The notes under the pieces: model-generated
Told to the model about the DNA's origin: nothing
What the model saw: only the letters and a program-made list of their open reading frames with translations
The model's database searches: none
In this document: piece after piece, positions 1-9,380 of the stretch
Numbering within the stretch: position 1 is the stretch's first letter
Layout: each line of letters opens with the position of its first letter
Made by a program: the position numbers and the translations under genes
NCBI GenBank assembly: GCA_041399155.1
Contig: JAWKTI010000003.1
Span: forward strand, 248,001 to 312,000
Length of the DNA stretch: 64,000 nt
Direction: 5' to 3'
Source of the DNA: Zavarzinella sp.
GTDB lineage: Bacteria > Planctomycetota > Planctomycetia > Gemmatales > Gemmataceae

Positions 1-177
1 CGGCAATAAAATGCACAAACTTTAACGGCTGTAGCGGTTTTAACGGGGCGCAAAGCGGGAAAAATGATACCTATTGACCCCAAATCAGTGTGAAAAGACA
101 GTGCAAAAGATTACAGGAACGATGTTTATGCCAAAAATGAGGGAATCTTCATCCTTATGCGACTTAGAATGTGGAAC

Positions 178-1023
178 TTACGCCACTACATTCGACAGAG
201 TGCCGATTTCAGCCAGGTGAATGGAAACGTGGTCGTTCGCTTGCAGCGTAAATTGATCAGGTGGCACAATTCCGGTGCCTGTCAGCAATATTGCCCCACG
301 TGGGAAGCTCAGTTCCTTATATAACCAACCGATTAACTCTTCCGGGGTGCGGACCAGCATATCTAAGGTGGTGCTGCCAGTGAAAACCGATTCCCCACCA
401 CGCTGGATGGTCAGTTCGATCGAAACAGATGCCAGTTCCGGGAAACCTTCCACCAGTGCGATCGTGGGACCAATGGCACAGGAACCGTCGTAAACCTTTG
501 CCTGAGGCAGGTAAAGTGGGTTTTCACCTTCAATATCCCGCGACGACATATCGTTACCCAACGTGAAGCCTAAAAGCTTTCCCTGGGGAGAAATGACTAA
601 CGCCAGTTCGGGCTCTGGCACGTTCCAGGTGGCGTCTTTGCGGATACGCACTGGTTGGCCAGGATCGACCACACGCCACGCGGGTGCCTTCATAAACAAT
701 TCGGGGCGTGGTGCAGTATACACTTTGTCGTAGAACTGAGCCGCACCGACCGATTCTTCTTCGCGGGCGATTTTGCTGCGTTTGTAGGTGACCCCTGCTG
801 CCCAAACTTCCTGATCAACGATCGGTGCCAGCATTTGTGCTGCGGAAAGTGGCACACTAACAGGTGCATCTGCATAGGGTGAAAATTCCGCACCACTTAA
901 GGTGCCCAGCAGAAAACTTTCCGCAAGTTCTGTGGCCACCGTGCAAATGCCATCCGCCTTCAGGAAACCAAATTGTGGGGCAGAATCCGCTGTGCGAAAC
1001 TTGCACAGTCGTGTAATAGCCAT
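178..1023 (-). CDS. Fumarylacetoacetate hydrolase (FAH) family protein
   Basis: 281-aa protein of the FAH superfamily, which hydrolyses, hydrates or decarboxylates small diketo or 2-keto-3-deoxy acids with a divalent metal. The C-terminal two thirds hold the family core: a metal-binding stretch VPEPELALV near residue 135, then GNDMSSRDIEGENPL and a conserved lysine and glycine-rich segment near residues 155-185, and a late GTGIVP turn. Length fits the AraD1-like or sugar-acid dehydratase branches as well as acylpyruvase-like members, so the substrate is open. It is the last gene of a minus-strand run after korB (89-nt gap), but the palindrome in that gap suggests it may also have its own control. 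Family call is firm; reaction is not. Confidence 0.85.
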   Translation of the reverse strand: MAITRLCKFRTADSAPQFGFLKADGICTVATELAESFLLGTLSGAEFSPYADAPVSVPLSAAQMLAPIVDQEVWAAGVTYKRSKIAREEESVGAAQFYDKVYTAPRPELFMKAPAWRVVDPGQPVRIRKDATWNVPEPELALVISPQGKLLGFTLGNDMSSRDIEGENPLYLPQAKVYDGSCAIGPTIALVEGFPELASVSIELTIQRGGESVFTGSTTLDMLVRTPEELIGWLYKELSFPRGAILLTGTGIVPPDQFTLQANDHVSIHLAEIGTLSNVVA

Positions 1024-1048
1024 GGTGAATCCAATTTGTATTGTGATA

Positions 1049-1092
1049 TAGCAATATTGCTAATGAGATAGAATTGCCATATTGCTATTTTG
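1049..1092. promoter_or_regulatory. Palindrome and inverted half-copy upstream of FAH gene
   Basis: A perfect 14-bp palindrome TAGCAATATTGCTA lies at 1049-1062, 26 nt upstream of the FAH start, and a related inverted copy (CCATATTGCTATT) lies at 1078-1090. Repeated symmetric sites between korB and the FAH gene look like an operator for a dimeric repressor. No regulator gene is adjacent, so this is inference from symmetry only. Confidence 0.35.
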
Positions 1093-1112
1093 AAACGTAA
1101 GCAGTCTGTTAT

Positions 1113-2132
1113 TTATTCAACTGTCCAGAGGTCATCGTTACGGAACAGTTGATCGAGATCACCCGCACCCCGTTTCTTGATGACATCTTCAAGTTGTTTT
1201 TCCACCAACTGATCGTAGCTGGGTTCAGTAATTTGTCGCAGCACCCCAAAGACTTCTGGAAAGGCGGGGCAGCTGAAGCTGCTCAGCATGTAATGCAGTG
1301 CCGGATTGGTGGTGTTTTCATCGTGCACCAGAATGTCGTCAAGCGCACAGTCCTTACCGATCGTAACTACTTCTGGCGTAAGGCCGTTCAGCCGAATACC
1401 CTTGTTGCGATCTTTGCCAAAGATCATCGGCTTGCCATGTTCGATATACAGGGCGTTATCCGATTTAATGGTCTTATCGGTGACGTACTCAAACACGCCA
1501 TCATTAAAAATTTTGCAGTTCTGGTAGATTTCAATGAATGCCGACCCTTTGTGGCTGGCCGCACGCTGCAGGATGCTGGTCAGATGGTTGGGATCCACGT
1601 CCAGAGTGCGTGCAACAAAGGTGGCTTCAGAAGCCAGTGCAAAGGTCAGGGCGTGCACGGGGGAATCGATCGAACCGGTGGGGCTGGACTTGGTTTTAGT
1701 TCCCAGCCGCGATGTGGGCGAAAACTGGCCTTTGGTCAGACCATAAATTTCGTTGTTGAACAACAGCACCTTGATGTCCACATTGCGTCGCAGTGCGTGC
1801 ATCAGGTGATTCCCACCGATCGAAAGGCCGTCGCCATCACCAGTAACCACCCACACCATCAGGTCGGGTTGGGCCAGTTTCAGGCCGGTTGCAAAGGTGG
1901 GTGCTCGTCCGTGAATCGTGTGGAAGCCAAACGTGTTCATGTAGTAGGGGAAACGACTGGAACAGCCGATCCCGGATACAAACACGATTTTTTCACGTGG
2001 CTTGCCAATGGTGCTGAGTGCTTTTTTCATCTGGGCGAGAATGGAATAATCGCCGCACCCGGGGCACCAGCGTACTTCCTGGTCGCTGGCGTAATCTGCT
2101 GGTTTGAGGGTTTGTAAACCTACGGTGGCCAT
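1113..2132 (-). CDS. korB: 2-oxoacid:ferredoxin oxidoreductase, beta subunit
   Basis: 339-aa thiamine-diphosphate subunit of a KorAB-type 2-oxoacid:ferredoxin oxidoreductase, which oxidatively decarboxylates 2-oxoglutarate or pyruvate to the acyl-CoA and reduces ferredoxin. The N-terminal WCPGCGDYSIL motif and the TPP/Mg motif GDGDGLSIGGNH followed by NNEIYGLTKGQ are present. It follows the alpha gene by 77 nt on the same strand, giving the usual two-gene arrangement. Substrate preference (2-oxoglutarate or pyruvate) cannot be read from the sequence; korB is used for the 2-oxoglutarate-like architecture (fused gamma-alpha plus short beta). Cytoplasmic. Confidence 0.93.
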   Translation of the reverse strand: MATVGLQTLKPADYASDQEVRWCPGCGDYSILAQMKKALSTIGKPREKIVFVSGIGCSSRFPYYMNTFGFHTIHGRAPTFATGLKLAQPDLMVWVVTGDGDGLSIGGNHLMHALRRNVDIKVLLFNNEIYGLTKGQFSPTSRLGTKTKSSPTGSIDSPVHALTFALASEATFVARTLDVDPNHLTSILQRAASHKGSAFIEIYQNCKIFNDGVFEYVTDKTIKSDNALYIEHGKPMIFGKDRNKGIRLNGLTPEVVTIGKDCALDDILVHDENTTNPALHYMLSSFSCPAFPEVFGVLRQITEPSYDQLVEKQLEDVIKKRGAGDLDQLFRNDDLWTVE

Positions 2133-2209
2133 GATGCTCTGTATCTTTTCTTGCGGGAGCTAGTAGCCCCCTTTGCCTTAGGGAGTAAGGGTTTCTGTTT
2201 TCGGTTACG

Positions 2210-4108
2210 TTATTGCAGTATTTGTTCGATGGCACGTTCCAGTTCTGCAACCAGGAACGGCTTGCCCTGAATTTTGTTAAATCCTTTCGCATCAATCAGA
2301 TAAATGCCTCGCATCAACAGTAACAGTTGGCCGGCATTCAGTTCGGGCACAAGAAACTTCTTGAACTTTTTGAAGATTTCCGGCAGGTTGCTGGGCATCG
2401 GGTTCATGTAGCGAATATGCACATGGCCCACTTTAGTGCCTTTTCGGCGAGCTCTGGCGACTGCAGTGGAAACAGAGCCATAGGTGCCACCCCAACTGAT
2501 CACCAGCAGATCACCTTCGTGATCGCCTTCGACAGGTTGATCGGGGATCGTTTTGGCAATGTTGGCCACTTTCTGGGCACGAGTACGCACCATATGTTCG
2601 TGGTTGCCCGGTTCGTAGTTCACATTACCGGTGACATCCTGCTTTTCGATCCCACCGATGCGGTGTTCGAGGCCAGCAGTGCCTGGAATAGCCCACGGAC
2701 GGGAGAGATGCTCATTTCGCTTGTATGGCAGGAAACGGCCTGGTTCTTCGGCACCGTTTTCGTGCATCTGGCCATTCGCCCCACCATTCGGTTCGGTGGG
2801 GTGGGTAATGGTAATCGTTGGCAGTTCGCTGGCGCTTGGAACCGCCCAGGGCTCTGCACCGTTGGCAATGTAACCATCAGACAGAATGAAGGTGGGGACC
2901 ATGAACTCGGTGGCAATCCGCACTGCTTCGAAAGCCATCGTGAAGCAATCTGCTGGCGATTGTGGTGCCACAATTGCCACGGGAGATTCACCGTTTCGAC
3001 CGTAAAACGCCTGCAACAGGTCGGATTGTTCCGTTTTGGTGGGTAAACCAGTGCTGGGTCCGCCACGCTGCACGTCAATAATAATCAGGGGCAGTTCCGC
3101 CATTAACGCCAGGTTAATCGCTTCTGCCTTCAGACAGACCCCGGGTCCGCTGGTGCCCGTAATGCCAATTGCCCCGCCATAGGAGGCACCGATCGCGGCA
3201 CCCACAGCGGCAATTTCGTCTTCAGCCTGAAAAGTTTTAATGCCGAAGTGCTTCATATCCGCCAGGAAGTGGAGAATATCGGAAGCTGGGGTAATTGGGT
3301 AGCTTGAGTAAACCAGCGTCTTGTTCGACTGCTTTGCTGCGGCAACCAGGCCCATCGAGAGTGCTTCGTTGCCGGTAATCTTCCTGTAGACGCCCGGTTT
3401 CAACTTGGCTTTCGCCACGCGGTATTGTACAGGCATGGTTTCTACGGTTTCGCCGTAGTTGTAGCCTGCTTTCAGTGAGCGGGAGTTGGCCTCAAGCACA
3501 TCGATCTTTTTGGCGAACTTATCGCGAATCCAGCCGAGGGTTGGCTCTAATGGTCGTTCAAACATCCAATAGACCAGGCCCAATGCAAAGAAGTTTTTGC
3601 ACCGGTCGGCATCACGTGGGCTAAGATTGCACTCTTTCACCGATTCGCGGTTCAGGCGATCGACTGGCACCAGCACCACGCGGTATTTTTTCAGGCTGCC
3701 GTCTTCCAGTGGATTAACGGTATATTTGGCCTTTTTCAGGTCGTTGGCACCAAAGGAATCTTCATTAATAATGAGGATCCCACCATCCTGCAGGTCACGC
3801 AGATTGGTTTTCAGTGCGGCGGGGTTCATCACCACCAAGCAGTTCAGTTCATCGCCCGGAGTGTGAATGTCAACACTGGAAAAGTGGAGTTGGAAGCCGG
3901 AAACACCTGCCAGGGTGCCGGCAGGAGCGCGGATTTCGGCGGGAAAGTCTGGCAGGGTGGAAATATCGTTGCCAAGGATCGCCGAAACGTTGGTGAACTG
4001 AGTTCCGGCCAACTGCATACCGTCGCCGGAATCGCCTGCAAAGCGGATGGTGATCGATTCGACTTCCTGAACAGTACGCTCGCCGCGGGGGGAGGCGGTC
4101 GCGGTCAT
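2210..4108 (-). CDS. korA: 2-oxoacid:ferredoxin oxidoreductase, fused gamma-alpha subunit
   Basis: 632-aa partner of the beta subunit. The N-terminal ~200 residues are the gamma domain (RFAGDSGDGMQLAG motif) and the rest is the alpha pyrimidine-binding domain (YPITPASDILH, then GITGTSGPG). The fusion is typical of KorA-type enzymes. The frame opens at 4141, but an internal ATG at 4108 has a GAGG Shine-Dalgarno about 8 nt upstream while the first ATG has none, so 4108 is chosen. It sits between the CBS gene (54-nt gap) and korB (77-nt gap) and is probably cotranscribed with both. Confidence 0.93.
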   Translation of the reverse strand: MTATASPRGERTVQEVESITIRFAGDSGDGMQLAGTQFTNVSAILGNDISTLPDFPAEIRAPAGTLAGVSGFQLHFSSVDIHTPGDELNCLVVMNPAALKTNLRDLQDGGILIINEDSFGANDLKKAKYTVNPLEDGSLKKYRVVLVPVDRLNRESVKECNLSPRDADRCKNFFALGLVYWMFERPLEPTLGWIRDKFAKKIDVLEANSRSLKAGYNYGETVETMPVQYRVAKAKLKPGVYRKITGNEALSMGLVAAAKQSNKTLVYSSYPITPASDILHFLADMKHFGIKTFQAEDEIAAVGAAIGASYGGAIGITGTSGPGVCLKAEAINLALMAELPLIIIDVQRGGPSTGLPTKTEQSDLLQAFYGRNGESPVAIVAPQSPADCFTMAFEAVRIATEFMVPTFILSDGYIANGAEPWAVPSASELPTITITHPTEPNGGANGQMHENGAEEPGRFLPYKRNEHLSRPWAIPGTAGLEHRIGGIEKQDVTGNVNYEPGNHEHMVRTRAQKVANIAKTIPDQPVEGDHEGDLLVISWGGTYGSVSTAVARARRKGTKVGHVHIRYMNPMPSNLPEIFKKFKKFLVPELNAGQLLLLMRGIYLIDAKGFNKIQGKPFLVAELERAIEQILQ

Positions 4109-4162
4109 TTTCGTCACCTCATTTTCTGTCTGAGATACCATAACTTGTTTTCATATACATGT

Positions 4163-4630
4163 TTAGGCCCCCTCTGGCGAATCAGGAAACTGATCCGGTG
4201 CAGGAGGCTGATTATAAATCGTGGATGAATAATGCTCGACGACGTAATGAATGATTTTCTTCACGGCCACCAGGCCCACGGGTCGGTTGTCGTCGTCGAC
4301 AAGCGGAATGTGGCGGTACCCACCGGATTTCATCTTTCGTACAACCGTGCGAACGTGGTCTTTAATGTTGGCAGTCACCGGGTTGCTGGTCATTACCTCT
4401 TCGATCGAGGTGGTGAGTGGCTTATCAACAGCCAGCACCCGCACCATTAAATCGTTTTCCGTAAACAAGCCAACCAGTTTACCCGCTTCACATATTACCA
4501 CGCAGCCAACATTTTCTTTCTGCATCAGGCTGACCGCATCTCCCACCGTGGCTTTCAGGTCGATGATTTTCGGATCATTCGGCTGTAAGCGCGAAACGGG
4601 ATCTTTCTTCAGATTCTTGAGAAGTTCCAT
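4163..4630 (-). CDS. Tandem CBS domain protein
   Basis: 155-aa protein with two CBS domains (about residues 18-75 and 82-135), a Bateman module that binds adenine nucleotides or S-adenosyl compounds and acts as an energy sensor. The pattern GLFTENDLMVRVLA ends the first repeat and the second follows EVMTSNPVTA. The frame extends upstream to 4759, but that extension is Trp/Cys/Arg-rich with no CBS similarity; the ATG at 4630 has GGGGAT upstream and begins the domain-like part. First gene of the operon with korA and korB, so regulation of the oxidoreductase by nucleotide state is a reasonable but untested inference. Confidence 0.88.
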   Translation of the reverse strand: MELLKNLKKDPVSRLQPNDPKIIDLKATVGDAVSLMQKENVGCVVICEAGKLVGLFTENDLMVRVLAVDKPLTTSIEEVMTSNPVTANIKDHVRTVVRKMKSGGYRHIPLVDDDNRPVGLVAVKKIIHYVVEHYSSTIYNQPPAPDQFPDSPEGA

Positions 4631-4947
4631 GCAGAAATATCCCCAAACGGAACAAGTGGGTAAATCCCAAGGTTGACGACCAGACCTCACCAGAAGGTGG
4701 CACCACGAGGCAGGATTTCGTAGGAAAAGGACGGCGAGACCAGCTCCGTGCCGGCCCACAACCGATTTTTCTGAAGGTGTGTCCCAATTCGAGTGCTACC
4801 GCATCCTCTAAAGTTAATTGTTGCCACGAACAGGGGAATGGCAAGTGGGATAACCTCTGAAGCCGAAACAATCGAAAAAATAACCGGTATTCTATCCGTA
4901 TTACTTAGACAGTCGTATGCACATTATATCAATTGGCTCGATGGTGT

Positions 4948-6384
4948 TCATTCAGCGTGGTTGATCGCCCACGCTTCATCTCGAAATTGTAGATATTCTG
5001 AAAACGATCTACGACTGATATCCTCGTATTGCTGATCTATCCGAAACAACATCTTGTCCAGCGATTGTTCAAACCAGCTTACAAATGACCAAGGGCCTTT
5101 TCGCAGAAAAGGGTAAATCCCTCTCCTATCTGTGCGGTCGTCTACCCACAAATTCCCCCGCTCAGGACCTTTGGTGGGCATCAATAACGTGCGATGAGAA
5201 CTATTTTCAAAAAAATGCGTCACCAACAATGTACTGCGAATCTCGCGTGGGTGCATGTAATTCTGAAAAGCATCTTCGTCGCCGGCAGGCACTTCTTGAT
5301 TCCAATGCTGGATATGGGGAAATGATGTTAGAAAATGATCATCATCCAGCACTTCCCACTGATCGGTACCTGCGAAGGCATCTGGCGTAGATGTTTCCAA
5401 AGGATACAACCAGCGATGCGGACCAATTCCACCATCACCAACATTCATCATGAACAGGGCCATTATTTCTGGTACGATACAATTTTCTCGCTCTTCAAAT
5501 CGTTGCATCTGTTCTTTTGAACATGGTGGATTCATCTGATACTGGTGGTATTCCGAACCAGGAAGCAGACATACAGGATCTGCCGCTCGAAGTTGAAGGA
5601 CTTTCTTCAGAATGCGTTTCCAGTGAACTTCATGCACTGCATGAGATTTATCCATTCCAATTTCTGGTGCGTTAGAGAGCCAATGATCCCAGTTAAAGAT
5701 AACTATTTTACCCACGGGCAATCTGACACTAGGCCTGTGCTGATGCGAAATAGTTGAATTATGAAGGCAGCATGAAACCAGAATTTCTCGAAAAGAACTT
5801 GCCACAGGAATCACTACTGATTCTACCAATTCCCGCTGAAAATTCATGCCCATCGCTACCAGATTGATGATGGGAATAGCTACTATGGGAGAATCACCTT
5901 CTGTGTCAACTGCCTCACGATCTGCACAAATGAGATGTTGTCGATCTTGTGTTTCTGCGAAAACTACGAAGTTGGTCCTGTTGCTAAGTTCTGCCCACTG
6001 GAGGAAATAGCGGTAGAAACCGAAATTAAATCGGTGCGTGGGAGTGGGGGGCAGAAGAATCTGCCAGTGCTGCCAGCTCAGGCAGCAGTAACAGACCCGC
6101 CAATGATGCAGATAAGCCCGCAATAACGGCGGGATACCACCACATGGAATGGCTAGTGCAAAGATCCTTTTTCTGGAGTCAAACCGATGTTTCCAGATAA
6201 CCGTTTGTGGATCGGAAGTTTGCCCATCAACCATGTCAGGTGGAACCAGAAAGTGAGAAGCTCTTCCTTTATCTACCATCGGAATTGGATAACCAATCCT
6301 GTACGTAGCTGGCATATTCTGAAAATAGGAATCGAGGCATTTTCCCACCAAATCAATGTCGGATTGAGAATATCTTTCACTCAT
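4948..6384 (-). CDS. Hypothetical protein, weak SUKH/SMI1-like features
   Basis: 478-aa protein without a recognised family. It has no signal peptide and is rich in Trp, His and Cys. Two stretches recall SUKH (SMI1/KNR4) immunity-type proteins: VVFAETQDRQHLICADRE around residue 140, with the shape of the SUKH 'display of a loaded residue' strand, and NVGDGGIGPHRWLYPLE around residue 330, close to the GNGGFGPGYGLLPL motif of the SMI1-like gene at 49 kb. This could mean two SUKH-like units in tandem, but the match is by eye only. It stands alone on the minus strand between the korAB operon and the SRAP gene. Confidence 0.6.
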   Translation of the reverse strand: MSERYSQSDIDLVGKCLDSYFQNMPATYRIGYPIPMVDKGRASHFLVPPDMVDGQTSDPQTVIWKHRFDSRKRIFALAIPCGGIPPLLRAYLHHWRVCYCCLSWQHWQILLPPTPTHRFNFGFYRYFLQWAELSNRTNFVVFAETQDRQHLICADREAVDTEGDSPIVAIPIINLVAMGMNFQRELVESVVIPVASSFREILVSCCLHNSTISHQHRPSVRLPVGKIVIFNWDHWLSNAPEIGMDKSHAVHEVHWKRILKKVLQLRAADPVCLLPGSEYHQYQMNPPCSKEQMQRFEERENCIVPEIMALFMMNVGDGGIGPHRWLYPLETSTPDAFAGTDQWEVLDDDHFLTSFPHIQHWNQEVPAGDEDAFQNYMHPREIRSTLLVTHFFENSSHRTLLMPTKGPERGNLWVDDRTDRRGIYPFLRKGPWSFVSWFEQSLDKMLFRIDQQYEDISRRSFSEYLQFRDEAWAINHAE

Positions 6385-6465
6385 CCTGATATTTTACCAA
6401 TGGTTAACAATTGCCAGCTGATCTTAGCTTTTATTGTTGCAACTGCTGTTCGATGACTAAATTGC

Positions 6466-7134
6466 TCAATCGTGTGGGATGCCTGCGAGGCACTCCGGAG
6501 TTTCGTTGCGGGCATTGTTGAGAATCGGATTGGCATCCAGAAGTTCCAGGTCGACGGTGGGAAGTTTCTTCAGTTCCGGTTCAAGCTGTGTAAACGTGGT
6601 GGTGCGGTCCAGCCAGATATCCCACTGTTCTGGTGGCAGCATGACGGGCATGCGGTGGTGCAGATTTTGCAGTTGCTGGTCGGCGGCGGTGGTCAGGATG
6701 GCACAGGTAAAAATCGATTCAGTCTCAGATTGCCATCGTTCCCAGATGCCAGCAAAGGCCAGTGGAACCCGATCTGTTCTGCGAATGAACACGGGGATTT
6801 TCTGCTTCCCCACCTGTTTCCACTCGTAAAAACCACTGGCCGGAATCAGGCACCGCCTCTTCTGGATCGCTTCGCGAAACATCGGTTTTTGGGCAATCCC
6901 TTCCAGCATCGCATTGACTGGACGGTGGCCCGTGGCATCATTTGCCCAACTTGGCAGAAAGCCCCAGCGAAACATCTGCAGTCCATTTTTCCCACCGTGG
7001 GTCTTTTTGCCTACCACCGCCACCAGTTGGGTGGGGGCAATGTTGAACCGTGGGCTCAGTTGAGGTTGAGTTTCCAGGTAAAACTGTTCCTGAAGCTCTT
7101 CGTTGGCTGCATGAAGGGTAAATCGCCCGCACAT
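6466..7134 (-). CDS. SRAP domain protein (YedK/HMCES family)
   Basis: 222-aa SOS-response-associated peptidase family protein, which covalently traps abasic sites in single-stranded DNA through the N-terminal cysteine. The open frame begins MSMCGRF; Cys must become residue 1 after Met removal, so the second ATG (7134) is taken as the start, giving Met-Cys-Gly-Arg. The expected partners are visible: RFNIAPTQ with Asn31, SGFYEWK with the catalytic Glu, and LHHRMPVML with the catalytic His. Length is normal. The stop of the next gene upstream is only about 25 nt away, so it may share a transcript with the membrane protein. Confidence 0.93.
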   Translation of the reverse strand: MCGRFTLHAANEELQEQFYLETQPQLSPRFNIAPTQLVAVVGKKTHGGKNGLQMFRWGFLPSWANDATGHRPVNAMLEGIAQKPMFREAIQKRRCLIPASGFYEWKQVGKQKIPVFIRRTDRVPLAFAGIWERWQSETESIFTCAILTTAADQQLQNLHHRMPVMLPPEQWDIWLDRTTTFTQLEPELKKLPTVDLELLDANPILNNARNETPECLAGIPHD

Positions 7135-7159
7135 ACTCATTAATTCCTCATTAATATCC

Positions 7160-8215
7160 TTAATGGCCTGCTTTGCGACCTGCCAGGTATAGATTCCATT
7201 GTTGCAGTGCGATCAGTGCGACAAACAGCCCCCCATCAATCACCATGATGTTGCTTTGCCCCAACGCACGCAGACTGCTGAACGTATTCAAAAAGACGTG
7301 TAGTGAAATGCAGGCGAGGAACACCAGAATCAGGTAACCCAAAAACGAGTCGGTCAGTTTAAACAGCCGAAACGGTCGATCGGTGGGGTCGAGCAACAGG
7401 GAAAATTGCCCGATTGCCGTCCGAAGGCGAATATACATCAGCGATTCCAGCACACACACCAGCAGCATCAGACCTGCATATAAGGTGGGGCCGAACAGAA
7501 TCACACTTTCTTTGCCCACATCCAGTTGGCTGGCTTCGATTTTGCCCATACCACTGATGGCACCAAAACATGAGAAAACCATTAAGCCTGCAAAGGCCAG
7601 TTCGCTCAGCAGTCCCTGATTAGATTGATGCAACGATTCGGAAATGTGGTCGCGCCAGGTATTTTCATCCACTGGCCCGCAGGTGCTGGTGCGTATTTTC
7701 TGCCAGGCAAACGAAATTGCCTGTGCCCGTGCCCAAAAATAGTACCCCACCAGCAGCAGAAACAGGCTGGCACTGGCCATCAGGCCGAACAAGGGCCACA
7801 CCTGAAAAGCAGAAGTAAGCACAAAGAGCGAAAATGCGGCAATCAAGGCGACCATCAGGTATTGCAGATACGATACCCCGGTATGGTTGTGACGTGATGC
7901 ACGGTGCGGGTCGCCTTTTTTCGTAAACTCCTGCTGGGTCATCAGTTGCGCAAACATCATGCCGTTCATTACCATCCCACCGTGCAGGCGGGCGAACCGC
8001 AGTGCCAGAATCAGACTGATGAACATCAGCACGAACGCATAAAATGCGAAGACATTCTGCTGCAGAATTGCCAGCGATGGAGGCAATTTGCCATCAAAGA
8101 CATTTTCCAGAAACAGGCTCATCGCAGCGAAGGCAGTACCCAGAAATGTGATCAGATCGCGCCGACGATCCACCAAACCACGAAATTCACGGCAAATCGT
8201 TTCAAAGTCAAGCAT
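7160..8215 (-). CDS. Polytopic membrane protein of unknown function
   Basis: 351-aa integral membrane protein. About eight hydrophobic segments are visible, near residues 22-42, 53-74, 118-140, 142-163, 205-224, 240-262, 290-312 and 325-343, separated by short polar loops. The largest loop, about 170-200, is His/Trp-rich. No transporter or enzyme motif is recognised. It lies directly upstream of the SRAP gene on the same strand. Function unknown; membrane location is clear. Confidence 0.7.
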   Translation of the reverse strand: MLDFETICREFRGLVDRRRDLITFLGTAFAAMSLFLENVFDGKLPPSLAILQQNVFAFYAFVLMFISLILALRFARLHGGMVMNGMMFAQLMTQQEFTKKGDPHRASRHNHTGVSYLQYLMVALIAAFSLFVLTSAFQVWPLFGLMASASLFLLLVGYYFWARAQAISFAWQKIRTSTCGPVDENTWRDHISESLHQSNQGLLSELAFAGLMVFSCFGAISGMGKIEASQLDVGKESVILFGPTLYAGLMLLVCVLESLMYIRLRTAIGQFSLLLDPTDRPFRLFKLTDSFLGYLILVFLACISLHVFLNTFSSLRALGQSNIMVIDGGLFVALIALQQWNLYLAGRKAGH

Positions 8216-8290
8216 ACAGTATTCCAGTAAGATCCCACCAGACAGCTACTATGCGTTTTACGGGCTGGCCCCACGAAGATCAGGAGGAAT

Positions 8291-8515
8291 GTGCTCCGCC
8301 CAATCCGCCGAGGTTCTTACCTACAGCGTGACCGGCATATTTTCCCGCAGTCGCCTGGCGAAAATCGAGGTGCGTTCAACCAGTCTGTGCAACAGATTGC
8401 ACGTCGGATTCTAGCTGGCGATACGGTGTATGTTGGTATTGTGCCACGTTACCGACCGGGCGAAACCAGGCTGTATGAGATTCTGTACCAGGTCGTTTTA
8501 ATGGCCACACTATAA
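8291..8515 (+). pseudogene. C-terminal remnant of a DNA/RNA non-specific endonuclease-type toxin
   Basis: A 74-codon open stretch that matches only the C-terminal end of an Endonuclease_NS_2-like toxin domain: DRHIFPQSPGENRGAFNQ (the 'N-x-FPQ..NRG' segment that follows the catalytic DGH/GG motifs) and then AGDTVYVGIVPRYRPGETR, the usual closing strands. The catalytic His-containing N-terminal half and any carrier protein are absent; a frame-shifted trace (GLAPRRSGG, about 8255-8287) may be the lost upstream part. It is followed after 15 nt by a possible immunity gene, the normal toxin-immunity order. Almost certainly inactive. Confidence 0.55.
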
Positions 8516-8530
8516 CGAGGGTATTTCCTA

Positions 8531-9214
8531 ATGAATACGATTTGGACTCTATTTAAGCGAATTGCGCCGCAGAACGACCAGCAGTCATTTATCGGCGGAA
8601 AGCCGTTTCTACCTACCGGAACCAACCTGCCAACCTGCAAGTTGTGTGGGCAGAGAGAGGCATTCATGTTTCAAGTCGCTTTCCCACCTCAAGCAAACTG
8701 GGGTGGCAGAACCATCTCATGCTTTGCATGCATGAGATGTGCTGATGAAAGTTTCTTAATTCCGGAAATGCTCGAAGAGCATTGGCAGGGATGCGATATA
8801 CCAAACGGTTTTTTGCAGTCGTATCAAAGGAATTTCACATTCCTTGTCTTTCCAACGAATGATGCAAAAATCGTGGAGAATTACGAAGAACAAGTCGCAT
8901 TTGTTGCATTGGAATTACAGAGTGGCTTGGCTAATGGCGGCTTTGGCAAAATTGGTGGCACACCCAATTGGGTGCTGGATGATGAAACGCCTGCAACTTA
9001 TAGCTCGAAGATACCGATGATATTTATATTAGAACTCTCTCCAGGCATTCAGTTTCCTAAGGTTCAAGGGGCACTCCCACAAACGGAACTTGACATTTTT
9101 GGGTCTCCTTCAACTTCACCGTTGGACTATTACCAGTTGTTTCTAGGTAATGCAACTTTCCTGTTCGGGACTTCGTCTGGTGACCCGCTAGTTTATGCAA
9201 TAACTCAAGTCTAA
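8531..9214 (+). CDS. DUF1963-like protein, candidate immunity protein
   Basis: 227-aa cytoplasmic protein resembling the DUF1963/YwqG fold: FIGGKPFLPTGTNLPTC near residue 21, FQVAFP near residue 47, and GFGKIGGTPNWV near residue 140, the paired 'GG.P' motifs of that family. DUF1963 proteins are frequent immunity or accessory proteins beside polymorphic toxins, and this gene directly follows the nuclease-toxin remnant. It has CxxC pairs (CKLC near residue 37, CMRC near residue 77) that could bind zinc. The start ATG follows a CGAGGG sequence. Family assignment is moderate and the immunity role is inferred from position. Confidence 0.6.
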   Translation: MNTIWTLFKRIAPQNDQQSFIGGKPFLPTGTNLPTCKLCGQREAFMFQVAFPPQANWGGRTISCFACMRCADESFLIPEMLEEHWQGCDIPNGFLQSYQRNFTFLVFPTNDAKIVENYEEQVAFVALELQSGLANGGFGKIGGTPNWVLDDETPATYSSKIPMIFILELSPGIQFPKVQGALPQTELDIFGSPSTSPLDYYQLFLGNATFLFGTSSGDPLVYAITQV

Positions 9215-9380
9215 CAGAAATTCGCATTATCGATTTTCCCTTACGATATATTTATAGTATTGCATTATTACAAGTGCTCATTCATTGAAATTGTTGAATG
9301 AGATCTTTTACTCAGCTTTCAGAAAACCTACAGTAGTCGGCCTATCACAAATCAGACTGTAGCTGCTGGGCAATTAGAAA

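Noticed and set aside
1149..2117. 322-codon open frame on the plus strand
   Set aside because: It is antisense to korB, has no family similarity and its composition is that of a reverse-frame shadow.
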